This document shows, piece by piece, positions 42,896 through 51,541 of a stretch of DNA of 64,000 nt. The notes below the pieces were generated by a model. The model saw only the letters and a list, made by a program, of their open reading frames with translations. It was not told where the DNA came from and searched no databases. Position numbers and translations under genes: made by a program. Origin of the DNA: Zoogloeaceae bacterium (GTDB lineage: Bacteria; Pseudomonadota; Gammaproteobacteria; Burkholderiales; Rhodocyclaceae). The first letter of the stretch is position 1, and each line of letters opens with the position of its first letter. The stretch lies in contig JACKLZ010000004.1 in the NCBI GenBank assembly GCA_024235675.1, positions 305,501 to 369,500 on the forward strand, in the 5' to 3' direction.

Positions 42896-44740
42896 CTACA
42901 TCGCCGTCAGCTGCGCATACAGCATCGGCAGTCGCGCCGGCAGGTCTTCGGGTTTGCGGATGACGGTGAAGCCGGCGGGGCCGAAGAGGTGGGGCAGGTA
43001 GCCTTCGCCTTCCTTGTCGATGGTGACGCAGAAGGGTTTAAGGCCGGCGGTGCGCGCTTCGATGAGGCTCATGCGGGTGTCTTCGATACCGTAGCGGCTG
43101 TCGTACTGGTCGAGGTCGTTGGGTTTGCCGTCGGAGAGGATGAGCATCAGGCGCAGGGCGTTGGGCTGTTTTTCGAGAATGCGGCTGGCGTAGCGGATGG
43201 CGGCGCCCATGCGGGTGTAGTAGCCGGGCTTGAGCGCGGCGATGCGGCCACGGGTGGCGGCGCCGTGCTTTTCGTCGAAGGTCTTGATCTGGTGGAAGCG
43301 GATGTTTTCGCGCCGCCGGCTGGAGAAGCCGTAGAGCGCGAAGTTGTCGCCGGTGGCGCCGAGCGCTTCGGCGAACATCATCAGGCTGTCGCGGATTACG
43401 TCGATGACCCGCGCGGTATCGCTGACCCAGGCGTCGGTCGATAGCGACAGATCGGCGAGCACCAGGCAGGCCATGTCGCGTTCGTGGCGTTCCAGCTTGA
43501 GGTAGTTGCCGAAGTCGTTGTCGCTGTGGCCGGCACGGCGGTCGGACCAGCTGCGCACGCAGGCATCGACATCGAGCTCGGAACCATCGGGCTGGTTCTT
43601 GAACCAGCGGCGTGAGGGGGCCAGGGCTTCGAGTTGCTGGCGCACCTTGCGGACGGGCTTTCGCAGGTGCTCGGGCACTTCGATGGGCGGGGCGTCGCGG
43701 GCGTCGAGCAGGTCGAGCCGGCACTGTTCTTTTTTGAGAATGCGCTTTTTCCAGTCCCACTCGGGGAGCAGGATGCCGCTTTGCAAGGGGATGTCGTCGG
43801 CGGCGGCCGAGGGCAGGTCAAGGTCGAAGCGCACGCGTGAGGCGATGGTTTTTCCGTCACGTGCGATGGCCAGCTTGTCCATGTGCGGAGCGGCTTTGCC
43901 GACGTCTTCGTCGGGGTCTTCGTCCAGTCCGCGATTGACCTTCACGTATTCAGCCCATGACACCAGGCTGTCGGTGTGGAAGGTGAGCATGAAGGCGTCC
44001 TTGCCGTCGGGCATGTCTTCGCGCGTGGCTTGCTGGCGCTGCTGGGTGGCGTCGACGCTCTCGCTGCGTTCTTGATCGGGGTCGTCGGGATTGGCCTGCG
44101 GGTCGTCAGGCTGGGTGCGGCGGTCGATCTGCTCCGGCGAGGGATACAGCCACAGCGGTACGGGTTGTGGCGGGCGCTTGCTGGCCGGGAGGGGGCCGAC
44201 GCTGCCGGGTTCGTGGAGGGCTTGCCGGATGGCGGTTTCGACGGCGGCTTCGTCTTTGGGCAGCTTTTCGGGCGGAATGCGCAGCGCCAGGCAGGCGGTG
44301 ACCAGCCGGCGATAGCGCGATTCGAAGCCCGGGTAGCGCTGCAGCGTGAACAGCGTGGCCTGCTGATTGGCGATGAGCCAGTCGCCGGTGGCGCGGCCGG
44401 TGGCGGCGGCCTGGGCGATGAGCCACAGGTAGAGGTCGCGGTTGGTGGCGCGATCGGGAAACAATGCCAGGCTGGGCGGCAGGTTGAGGGTTTCGGCGTC
44501 GCGGGTGGCGTGGGCGACACGGTCTTCGACGTGGGCGATGCGCGCCAGCCAGCGGCGTCGGCCGCCGTGCTCGACTTCGGCCGCGGCGGCAACGCGCAGA
44601 CCGGGGTCGCCGCCGAGGGCGCGAAACAGCACGCCGGCGGTTTTCTCGATGTCTTCGAGATGCACGATGGCGTCGGGGTAGTCGCGCCGGGCGCTGCGGG
44701 TGATGAATTTATGCCAGAGATCGCCGACGTATTCTTCCAT
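42896..44740 (-). CDS. norD: Nitric oxide reductase activation protein NorD
   Basis: 614 residues. The last ~200 residues are a von Willebrand A domain with MIDAS DxSxS (LADLSLSTDAW) and the Nor-type LILSDGKPNDLDQYDSRYGIEDT. The long N-terminal helical part is typical of NorD. With the NorQ ATPase it inserts or activates metal in cNOR. Last gene of the minus-strand nor accessory operon, overlapping the upstream Fe-S gene by one base. Confidence 0.93.
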   Translation of the reverse strand: MEEYVGDLWHKFITRSARRDYPDAIVHLEDIEKTAGVLFRALGGDPGLRVAAAAEVEHGGRRRWLARIAHVEDRVAHATRDAETLNLPPSLALFPDRATNRDLYLWLIAQAAATGRATGDWLIANQQATLFTLQRYPGFESRYRRLVTACLALRIPPEKLPKDEAAVETAIRQALHEPGSVGPLPASKRPPQPVPLWLYPSPEQIDRRTQPDDPQANPDDPDQERSESVDATQQRQQATREDMPDGKDAFMLTFHTDSLVSWAEYVKVNRGLDEDPDEDVGKAAPHMDKLAIARDGKTIASRVRFDLDLPSAAADDIPLQSGILLPEWDWKKRILKKEQCRLDLLDARDAPPIEVPEHLRKPVRKVRQQLEALAPSRRWFKNQPDGSELDVDACVRSWSDRRAGHSDNDFGNYLKLERHERDMACLVLADLSLSTDAWVSDTARVIDVIRDSLMMFAEALGATGDNFALYGFSSRRRENIRFHQIKTFDEKHGAATRGRIAALKPGYYTRMGAAIRYASRILEKQPNALRLMLILSDGKPNDLDQYDSRYGIEDTRMSLIEARTAGLKPFCVTIDKEGEGYLPHLFGPAGFTVIRKPEDLPARLPMLYAQLTAM

Positions 44741-45735
44741 TAGTTTTTTACCTTTGCGGCGGCGCGCAGGCCGGCTTCGTTCTGTCTTGCGGCTTCACCG
44801 CTGACCCACGAGAGCAGCGGGCCGTTGGGGTTGTCTTTTTGGGTGGTGGCGCAGGCGCTGACGCACTGCGCGCATTGAGTGCAGGTGAACATCTGGCGCT
44901 TGATGTTGCGCGGCTTGAGGCGCATCGGGCAGACGTGATCGCAGGCGGAATAGCAGTTGTTGCAATCGGCGCCGCGCTTGCGTTCGAAACCGACCACCAT
45001 GGCGTCGCGATTGCCCATCCAGGCGAGCGACTGGAACAGGCCGACGGCGCAGGCAAAGCGGCAGAACAGGTGGCGAGCGAAGAGGAATTCGGCGCTCAGC
45101 ACCACGGTGCCGGCGGTGATGAAGACGAACTGGTTGCGCGTGGGCGTGCCGGCCAGCAAATTGCTGTACACCTCGAAAGGCGGCAGCAGATAGGTGAGCA
45201 GGACCACGGCCCACACAAACGCAAAGCCGACGGCAAGCGGCACGGTGATGAACCACCAGCGCGGATCGGCGCGCCAAGTGGTGCCGTCGGGCTCGCGGGT
45301 GGGCAGGGCACGCTTTTCCCAGACGCTGGGTTTGCCGGTGGCGCGGCGCATGAGCTGGTTGATGGTTTCGACCACCGAGAAATGCGGGCAGAGCCAGCCG
45401 CAGTAGAGCCGGCCCCATTTCCACGAGACCCAGATCAGCACAGCACCCGTGCCGAGAATGGGCAGGAAAATCTTCAGACCGATGTTGATCCACAACTGGC
45501 CGAGGCTGATCAGGCCGGCGCTGTAGTCGGCCAGCCCGACGCGCCACTCCATGCCGAGAAACCAGGCGTGGCCGGCGACGAGGTCGTAGCGCAGCAGGTC
45601 GAACACCGGCGCCAGGACGAACAGGACGAAGAAGCCGATCTGCGCCCATAGCCGCGTGCGTTGTCGACCGCCATCGGGTGCGCCGCTGCCGGCCGGAATG
45701 ATCGGGATGATGCGCTCAGACAATTCAGGTATCAC
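44740..45735 (-). CDS. Membrane polyferredoxin (NapH/NosR/CcoG-like) in the nor cluster
   Basis: 331 residues, GTG start at 45735. Five to six membrane helices with CGWLCP (YCGWLCPHFSVVE) and CRFACAVG motifs on the cytoplasmic side, and a C-terminal pair of 4Fe-4S sites, CNNCYSACDHVCP and CTQCAQCVSACA. Related NapH/NosR/CcoG proteins move electrons or help metal-centre assembly. Here it lies between norD and a small membrane gene, so it may serve NO reductase maturation. Overlaps both neighbours. Confidence 0.85.
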   Translation of the reverse strand: MIPELSERIIPIIPAGSGAPDGGRQRTRLWAQIGFFVLFVLAPVFDLLRYDLVAGHAWFLGMEWRVGLADYSAGLISLGQLWINIGLKIFLPILGTGAVLIWVSWKWGRLYCGWLCPHFSVVETINQLMRRATGKPSVWEKRALPTREPDGTTWRADPRWWFITVPLAVGFAFVWAVVLLTYLLPPFEVYSNLLAGTPTRNQFVFITAGTVVLSAEFLFARHLFCRFACAVGLFQSLAWMGNRDAMVVGFERKRGADCNNCYSACDHVCPMRLKPRNIKRQMFTCTQCAQCVSACATTQKDNPNGPLLSWVSGEAARQNEAGLRAAAKVKN

Positions 45736-46123
45736 AGGGTCGGCCGATCAGCGGGAAACGATAGGGCTTGCCGGCGAGCGCGCGGGCCAGTCCGATCGCG
45801 CCGAAGCAGATCAGCGTGGTATGGCAGGTGGTGAAGTAGAGAATCACGATCACCCAGGTGTGCGGTGACTGGTAGCCGCCAAAAAAGAGGATCGCTGCGT
45901 TGGCGATGACAAGCAGAACGCCGGCCCACAGGCTGGCGAAGAACACCTGATCAAGGTGGCAACGTGCCAGTGCCGTGGCGGGTTTTCGCTTGGTAAACCA
46001 CATCCAGGCAATCCCGAGGAAGGCCAGCCCCGGCACGACCATCAGATTCAGCAGGTACAGCGCTTCGGCTGCGACGGCAAGTGCCAGGCCTTCTTCTGCT
46101 GCGGCGGGGGAGGTGGTGTCCAT
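45725..46123 (-). CDS. Small four-helix membrane protein of the nor cluster
   Basis: 132 residues, four hydrophobic segments (LYLLNLMVVPGLAFLGIAWMW; VFFASLWAGVLLVIANAAILF; VIVILYFTTCHTTLICFGAIG and others). Not assigned to a named family by me. One His and one Cys pair sit in the third helix (TTCHTTLICFG), which could bind metal or haem. Overlaps the polyferredoxin gene by 11 bp, so it is part of the same unit; 67 bp after norQ. Confidence 0.7.
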   Translation of the reverse strand: MDTTSPAAAEEGLALAVAAEALYLLNLMVVPGLAFLGIAWMWFTKRKPATALARCHLDQVFFASLWAGVLLVIANAAILFFGGYQSPHTWVIVILYFTTCHTTLICFGAIGLARALAGKPYRFPLIGRPCDT

Positions 46124-46190
46124 GGCAGGTTTCGCTCAGCGGGAGGGGAATGCTTTCAGCGTAGCAGGCCGCCCGCGCGATGCGGGCGAA

Positions 46191-46991
46191 TCAGCGGCCG
46201 AAAGTCGCGTTGACCACTTCCATCAGCGCATCAGCGGTTTCGACGTCGTCGGTCAGACTTTCGACAATCGCCGCGCGGCATGATTCAACCGGATCGAGGC
46301 CTTCGCGAATCAGCGTGGCTGCGTACACCAGCAAACGGGTGGAGACGACTTCTTCGAGGTCGATGTCTTTGAGCGCGCGCAGGCTGCGGCCAATGTTGAC
46401 GAGACGGGTGGCCAGCATCGGGTCGCAGGCGGTTTCGCCGATCAGTACGGACTGCTCTCGCTCGGCAGTGGGGAAGTCGAAGCGCATGCTGACGAAACGC
46501 TGTCGGGTCGAGGGCTTGAGGCCCTTGAGGAAGTTCTGGTAGCCCGGGTTGTAGCTGATGACGAGCATGAATCCCGGCGGGGCCTGGAGCAGCTCACCGG
46601 TGCGGTCGATGGGCAGTACGCGACGGTCGTCGGCCAGCGGATGGAGCACCACGGTGGTGTCCTTGCGCGCTTCGACCACTTCGTCGAGATAGCAGATGCC
46701 GCCTTCGCGCACAGCACGGGTGAGCGGGCCGTCGCACCAGACGGTTTCGCCGTCGCCGATCAGGTGACGGCCGACCAGATCGGCCGCAGTCAGGTCGTCA
46801 TGGCAGGCGACGGTGTGCAGCGGCAACTTGAGGCGGGCCGCCATGTGGGCGACGAAGCGGGTCTTGCCGACGCCGGTCGGGCCCTTGATGAGCAGGGGCA
46901 GGCGGTTCTTCCAGGCGTGCTCGAAGAGTTCGATCTCGTTCCCGGAGGCTTCGTAAAATGGCAGGTCGGTGTTCACGCGGGTATCCATCAT
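46191..46991 (-). CDS. norQ: Nitric oxide reductase activation ATPase NorQ
   Basis: 266 residues (ATG at 46991; the adjacent ATG at 46988 is equally possible). MoxR-type AAA+: Walker A GPTGVGKTR, Walker B GGICYLDEVVEARKD, sensor region MLVISYNPGYQNFLKGLKPSTRQRF. NorQ works with the VWA protein NorD to activate cNOR. It is separated from its partner norD here by two membrane protein genes. Confidence 0.93.
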   Translation of the reverse strand: MMDTRVNTDLPFYEASGNEIELFEHAWKNRLPLLIKGPTGVGKTRFVAHMAARLKLPLHTVACHDDLTAADLVGRHLIGDGETVWCDGPLTRAVREGGICYLDEVVEARKDTTVVLHPLADDRRVLPIDRTGELLQAPPGFMLVISYNPGYQNFLKGLKPSTRQRFVSMRFDFPTAEREQSVLIGETACDPMLATRLVNIGRSLRALKDIDLEEVVSTRLLVYAATLIREGLDPVESCRAAIVESLTDDVETADALMEVVNATFGR

Positions 46992-47017
46992 TTTGGCTTG
47001 TTCTTTGAGGGGTCGGA

Positions 47018-47299
47018 TCAGGGCAGGCTGATCAGGTAGGCGAGGCTGATCAGCCCCAGCACCAGAAGCACCCACCCTATCACGATGCTTCGCCAGAAAA
47101 ATTTGACGGGACGCAATGCCATGAAGTCGAGAATGACCAGGCGGCATTTGATGAAGGTGAGTGTCAGCAGGCCAGCCATGACCGGCAGCAGTACGTTGTG
47201 GCCTTGCCACCAGTCGCCGATCAGCCAGGTGATGATGGTGGCGACCACGAGGATGGCGTAGGCGAGGTCGAGTTTGCGGGCGGGAATGATCGGGCTCAT
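47018..47299 (-). CDS. NorF-like / cytochrome oxidase subunit IV-type small membrane protein
   Basis: 93 residues, three membrane helices (LAYAILVVATIITWLIGDWW; VMAGLLTLTFIKCRLVILDFM; WRSIVIGWVLLVLGLISLAYL). The helix 2 motif FIKCRLVILDFMxLR is typical of the COX4/NorF family beside norE. It lies between norE and norQ with short gaps. Known as an accessory gene affecting NO reductase activity. Confidence 0.82.
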   Translation of the reverse strand: MSPIIPARKLDLAYAILVVATIITWLIGDWWQGHNVLLPVMAGLLTLTFIKCRLVILDFMALRPVKFFWRSIVIGWVLLVLGLISLAYLISLP

Positions 47300-47308
47300 G
47301 TCAGGTCC

Positions 47309-47911
47309 TCATCGCATCACATAGACCAGCGGAAAGAGCACGATCCACACCAGGTCGACCATGTGCCAGTAGGCCGCACCGCTCTCCAGGCCGTTGGCGC
47401 TGTCGGGGGTGTAGAGGCCTTTCCGGGTCTGTGCCCACAGCACCGTCAGAATCACCATGCCGAGAATGACGTGCATGAAGTGAAAGAAGGTGAGTGAGAT
47501 GTAGAACATGTAGAAGGTGTTGGTCGACAGCGTGATGCCTGAACCAAACACGTGGGTGTATTCGAACAGCTTGACCACCAGAAAGCCCGCGCCGCCGGCG
47601 ATGCCGCCGAGCAGCCAGCGGCTCGCCTTGACGCTGTCGTTGTACTTGACGACGGCATGCACGCCGCGCGCCACACACCAGCTGGCGGTGATCAGCAGCA
47701 AGGTGTTGACGGCACCCGCATCCCGATTGAGGGTGCGTTGCATTTCGTCGAACAGGTCGGGGTTTTTTGCGCGTGCAAAGGCGTAGGCGGCAAAGAACAC
47801 CGCGAAGGCCAGCAGTTCGGCGAGGATGAAAAACCAGATGGCGAGATCGCCGGGCGGAGCAAGATTCAGCTCGTCTGACGGCTCTGCGAGTGCGGTGTTT
47901 GTTGGGGGCAT
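47309..47911 (-). CDS. norE: NorE, cytochrome c oxidase subunit III-like protein
   Basis: 200 residues, five membrane helices, haem-copper oxidase subunit III fold: DLAIWFFILAELLAFAVFFAAY, NTFYMFYISLTFFHFMHVILGMVIL and YWHMVDLVWIVLFPLVY. NorE accompanies cNOR but has no catalytic metal. First gene of the operon, with an FNR/Dnr-type site upstream. Confidence 0.9.
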   Translation of the reverse strand: MPPTNTALAEPSDELNLAPPGDLAIWFFILAELLAFAVFFAAYAFARAKNPDLFDEMQRTLNRDAGAVNTLLLITASWCVARGVHAVVKYNDSVKASRWLLGGIAGGAGFLVVKLFEYTHVFGSGITLSTNTFYMFYISLTFFHFMHVILGMVILTVLWAQTRKGLYTPDSANGLESGAAYWHMVDLVWIVLFPLVYVMR

Positions 47912-47976
47912 TGTTCTGTCTTGTAGTAGTGGATCAACAGATCAGCGAAGGCTAATTGGGTTCGGCCTTGTCGACC

Positions 47977-47990
47977 TTGATGTGAACCAA
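47977..47990 (-). promoter_or_regulatory. FNR/Dnr-type binding site upstream of norE
   Basis: On the plus strand TTGAT-GTGA-ACCAA, one mismatch from the TTGAT-N4-ATCAA consensus. Its centre is 72-73 bp before the norE ATG, so a start site at the usual -41.5 distance would leave a leader of about 30 nt. This fits anaerobic or NO-dependent control. Confidence 0.65.
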
Positions 47991-47997
47991 ACATGAG

Positions 47998-48588
47998 TCA
48001 GATGGTTTGCCAGAGTTGGCAGCGATTGTTGGCGGGCATGGGGATGTCGGCCAGATGGCGTAAGCCCGCGGCATTGGCCAGCGCATTGATGGCCTCGAGA
48101 TCACGGATGCCCATGTGTGGCGCCTCGGCCCGCAGGCGTGCGTCAAACAGGGCGTTGCTGTCGCTGGTGTGCCGGCCGCCTATGCGGAAGGGGCCGTAAA
48201 TGAGTACGCGCGCACCTGGCGCGAGTATGGCGGGCAGGCCGGCAAACAGTTGCTCGACCTCGGCCCAGCCCATGATGTGCAGTGTATTGGCCGAATACAC
48301 GGCGTCGACCTGAAGCTGCGGCCATGTGTCGCACACGTCGAGCACCAGCGGGGCCGGCGTGTTTGGCAGCGCCGCGTCGTCGAGCCACGCGCGAATGCCA
48401 GGAAGATTCTGTGCGCGATCTGAGCACTGCCAGATCAGGTGCGGCAACGCGGCGGCGAAGTGGACCGCGTGCTGGCCGGTGCCGGCGCCGATTTCAAGGA
48501 CATGATGGCGATCCGAGAAGTGTGCGGTGAGCACCTGGCAGATCGGTTCGCGATTGCGCTCACAAGCGGGCGAGAAAGGTTTTTCCAT
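47998..48588 (-). CDS. DUF938 SAM-dependent methyltransferase-like protein
   Basis: 196 residues from ATG at 48588. MEKPFSPACERNREPICQVL starts the DUF938 family; motif I is VLEIGAGTGQHAVHFAAALP, and SANTLHIMGWAEVEQLF follows. No substrate is known for the family. Lies upstream of norE on the same strand, but the norE promoter with its FNR-type box sits between, so joint control is uncertain. Confidence 0.87.
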   Translation of the reverse strand: MEKPFSPACERNREPICQVLTAHFSDRHHVLEIGAGTGQHAVHFAAALPHLIWQCSDRAQNLPGIRAWLDDAALPNTPAPLVLDVCDTWPQLQVDAVYSANTLHIMGWAEVEQLFAGLPAILAPGARVLIYGPFRIGGRHTSDSNALFDARLRAEAPHMGIRDLEAINALANAAGLRHLADIPMPANNRCQLWQTI

Positions 48589-48690
48589 GGCGTGTTCCGA
48601 GGTGGGGTCTTTTGGCCGACTCGATCTCAAGCCGAGCGGTCGGAAGACGTTATCACTCTTATAACTTAAGCCGGATGAGAGGGGACAGAC

Positions 48691-50328
48691 ATGCAGATTT
48701 TCAACCGGATGAAACTGTCGGTGCGCTTGTTCGTACTGGCCCTGGTCGCGTTGGCTTCGCTGGCGGTGGTTTCCGCTGGTGCGCTTCGTTCGCTGGATGA
48801 ATTGCTCACGGCCGAACGGCGGAGCAGCATCGAGCGGCTGGCCGAGTCGGCGCATGCGACCGTCGCGTACTTCCATGATCTGGCCGAAAAGGGGCAGATG
48901 AGCATGGACGATGCCAAAGCACAGGCCGCTGCCGCTGTGGGCGCGATGCGCTACGGCGATGGGGAGTATTTCTGGATCAACGACATGAACCAGGTCATGG
49001 TCATGCATGCGGTCAAGCCGGCCCTCAATGGAAAGGATTTGTCGGCATTCAAGGATGCCAATGGCAAGCTGATCTTCAAGGACATGGTCGCCGCCGTCAG
49101 CCAGAAAGGCCATGGCTTTGTGGACTATCTGTGGCCCAAGCCGGGTGAGGACGCGCCGCAGCCGAAGGTGTCGTTTGTGAAGGGTTTTGCGCCGTGGGGC
49201 TGGGTGATCGGCACCGGCGTGTATGTGAGTGATCTGAAGACCATCTTCTGGTCGCATGCATCGAATTCACTCATCCTGGTGGCGCTCGGATTCATCATCA
49301 CGCTGGGTGTTTGCTGGCTGATCGGCCGCAGCATTTTGCGTGCACTGGGCGGCGAGCCCGATGTGCTGGCCAATGTGACACAGCGGATTGCGTCGGGTGA
49401 TCTCAGCAGCGAGGTGGTGGTGACCAAGGGCGACAGCAGCAGTGTGGTGTTCGCCATCCACAAGATGCAGGCTGACCTGAAAACCATGATCCAGGCGGTG
49501 CGTCGGCAGGCTGAGCAGATTGCGGTGTCGGCGCAAGCGGTGGCTCAGGCGTCGGCGACGGTGCGTGAAGCGGCGGGCGGTCAGGCCACTGCGGCGGAGT
49601 CGACGGCGGCTGCGGTGGAAGAAATCGCGGTCAGTGTGGCCCATGTGGCGGCGAATACCGAAGAGTCTCAGGCCAACTCCGAGCGCACGTGTGCGGCGGC
49701 CAGCGAAGGGGAGCAACAATCGTCGGTGGCTTCCGAGAGCATTGCCAATGTCTCTGATACGGTGGCAAAAGCGGCCGCCCAGATTCAGGTGCTCAAATCT
49801 CGCTCGAGTGAAATCGGGACCATTGCCCAAGTCATTCGCGAGATTGCTGATCAGACCAACCTGCTGGCGCTCAATGCCGCGATCGAGGCGGCCCGCGCCG
49901 GCGAGCAGGGTCGGGGCTTTGCAGTCGTGGCGGACGAGGTGCGCGGTCTGGCTGAGCGCACCGGTGCGGCGACTTCGAAAATCTCGGAAGTGATCGTGGC
50001 CGTCCAGAAAGAGACCAACACCGCAGTCGAGAGCATCGAGGCGATTACGCCCAAGGTGCAAAAGGGCAGCGAATTGTCGGCGCTGGCGGCCAGTTCGCTG
50101 CGCTCGATTCAGGACAGCGCGCGCGGCACCATGCAGCGGGTCAGCGATGTGGCGCTGTCGATGAAGGAGTTGAGCGCCGGGGCCGACGCGATTGCCAAGA
50201 ACATGGAGGCGATCACCGAAATGGCCGGTCGCAGCACGGAGGCGACCGAGCGAAATGCCGACGCCACCGCAGTGCTGGAGGGCACGGCGAGTGAGCTGAA
50301 GCAGCTGATTGATCGCTTCCGAACCTGA
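48691..50328 (+). CDS. Methyl-accepting chemotaxis protein with sCache_2 sensor
   Basis: 545 residues. First membrane helix at about 11-31, periplasmic single Cache domain (residues ~35-190; MRYGDGEYFWINDMNQVMVMH is the signature), second helix at ~192-212, HAMP (~213-265), then the signalling domain with the hairpin tip EIADQTNLLALNAAIEAARAGEQGRGFAVVADEVR. No C-terminal NWETF-like CheR tether. Ligand likely a small organic acid, by analogy. Plus strand, facing the ycgR gene. Confidence 0.92.
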   Translation: MQIFNRMKLSVRLFVLALVALASLAVVSAGALRSLDELLTAERRSSIERLAESAHATVAYFHDLAEKGQMSMDDAKAQAAAAVGAMRYGDGEYFWINDMNQVMVMHAVKPALNGKDLSAFKDANGKLIFKDMVAAVSQKGHGFVDYLWPKPGEDAPQPKVSFVKGFAPWGWVIGTGVYVSDLKTIFWSHASNSLILVALGFIITLGVCWLIGRSILRALGGEPDVLANVTQRIASGDLSSEVVVTKGDSSSVVFAIHKMQADLKTMIQAVRRQAEQIAVSAQAVAQASATVREAAGGQATAAESTAAAVEEIAVSVAHVAANTEESQANSERTCAAASEGEQQSSVASESIANVSDTVAKAAAQIQVLKSRSSEIGTIAQVIREIADQTNLLALNAAIEAARAGEQGRGFAVVADEVRGLAERTGAATSKISEVIVAVQKETNTAVESIEAITPKVQKGSELSALAASSLRSIQDSARGTMQRVSDVALSMKELSAGADAIAKNMEAITEMAGRSTEATERNADATAVLEGTASELKQLIDRFRT

Positions 50329-50352
50329 TTGCATGGCCGGAGCTGACGTAAA

Positions 50353-50376
50353 AATGGCCACCCTCGGGTGGCCATT
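50353..50376. terminator. Terminator between the chemoreceptor gene and ycgR
   Basis: AATGGCCACC, loop CTCG, GGTGGCCATT. On the minus strand it is followed by TTTTAC, so it best serves ycgR, but it is symmetrical and could act both ways. Confidence 0.8.
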
Positions 50377-50393
50377 GTCATGGACTGCAGATT

Positions 50394-51167
50394 CTAAAGG
50401 CGCCGCTCGCGCGAATTGCGATCGCGCTCGACCTTGAGAATGTAGCGGTGAATCACCGAGGCCAGACGTTCGGGCAGGTCCACGAACTCGCAGCCGGCAC
50501 GCAGCATCGAGATGCCGTTGCGGTTGGTGACACGAAAGAGGTTGCGCACACGCAGCCGGGCCTGCACCGTGCCGATCTCGGGGAGCTGGATCTGGCACTG
50601 GGTGAACTCAGTGTCGGGTTTGAATTCAACCCCTTCGGGCGGCACGATCACCGCCACGCCGCCGCCGGAGATGTCCAGCACACGGGCCTCGAAGGTGTTG
50701 GGCGGGCCGTCTTCGGCGGGCACCGGGATCTGGCAGATCAGCGAATGCGCCACCGGCGCGATCAGGCGGTAGTACTCGCGGCGCTGCAAACGCAGCAGGC
50801 GGTCGGGCAGTGGTGCCTTGAATGCGGGCGCGCCTTCGAACTGCGTGCTGGTCAAGCCCGGGATCGGAAACTGCACCTTGACGTTTTCGATCTGGGTGAT
50901 GCAGATCAGCTCTTCGGCCGCTTCGGCCTGCCGGTTGCGGTTTTCGTCGGGCGCGACGTCGAAGATCAGGTCGTCGTCCTCAATGGCCAGTACCGTAGTG
51001 AGGAGGAAGTCCCGGCCACCGCTCAGATAGGCTGTCACCATCGCGCGCTTGGCGATCAATTGGCGCAAGACCTGGGTGATCTCGTTGCGATCGCGCAGCA
51101 GGTAACGACCAAAGTCGTCGGACTGCAGGAGTTCGAACTTGAGTGCGGCGTTGTCGGTTTGAGTCAT
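50394..51167 (-). CDS. ycgR: Flagellar brake protein YcgR (c-di-GMP receptor)
   Basis: 257 residues from ATG at 51167. N-terminal YcgR domain (LLRDRNEITQVLRQLIAKRA, residues ~15-120) and a C-terminal PilZ domain with RREYYRL and DISGGGVAVIV, the complete c-di-GMP motif. It slows the flagellar motor when c-di-GMP is high. Last gene of the flagellar late block. Confidence 0.92.
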   Translation of the reverse strand: MTQTDNAALKFELLQSDDFGRYLLRDRNEITQVLRQLIAKRAMVTAYLSGGRDFLLTTVLAIEDDDLIFDVAPDENRNRQAEAAEELICITQIENVKVQFPIPGLTSTQFEGAPAFKAPLPDRLLRLQRREYYRLIAPVAHSLICQIPVPAEDGPPNTFEARVLDISGGGVAVIVPPEGVEFKPDTEFTQCQIQLPEIGTVQARLRVRNLFRVTNRNGISMLRAGCEFVDLPERLASVIHRYILKVERDRNSRERRL

Positions 51168-51241
51168 TCGTTGGGCAGCAAGGCGAGCTTGGATGAAAGC
51201 GATGTTATAGCACGTGCGGTGGGGGGGCAGAACGCGGCTCA

Positions 51242-51541
51242 TCAGCTTTTTACGTTTTCGTCGTGTTCCATGCGGTAGAGCCAGGCGAGAAGCTCGGCCA
51301 CCGCCACATAGAGTTGCGGGGGAATGCGTTCGTCGAGGTCGACCTGCATCAGCAAGGCGAGCATTTCGGGCGATTCGTGCACATACACGCCGGCCTTCTT
51401 GGCTTGCTCGATGATCTGGCGGGCGATCAGGCCGCGCCCTTTGGCGACCACGCGCGGCGCGGCATCGCCGGCCGAGTAGGCCAAAGCGACGGCCTCGGCG
51501 CGGGGCGTGTCGTCGAGAAGGTCGTCCGGTGTTGCGCTCAT
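51242..51541 (-). CDS. FlhB C-terminal domain paralogue (FlhB-like export switch protein)
   Basis: 99 residues matching only the cytoplasmic part of FlhB/YscU: AVALAYSAGDAAPRVVAKG, GLIARQIIEQAKKAGVYVHESPEMLALL, and DERIPPQLYVAVAELLAWLY. The NPTH autocleavage site and membrane part are absent, so it represents the piece after the cut. Shares the ATGA overlap with fliK, hinting at a role in export substrate switching. Confidence 0.88.
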   Translation of the reverse strand: MSATPDDLLDDTPRAEAVALAYSAGDAAPRVVAKGRGLIARQIIEQAKKAGVYVHESPEMLALLMQVDLDERIPPQLYVAVAELLAWLYRMEHDENVKS

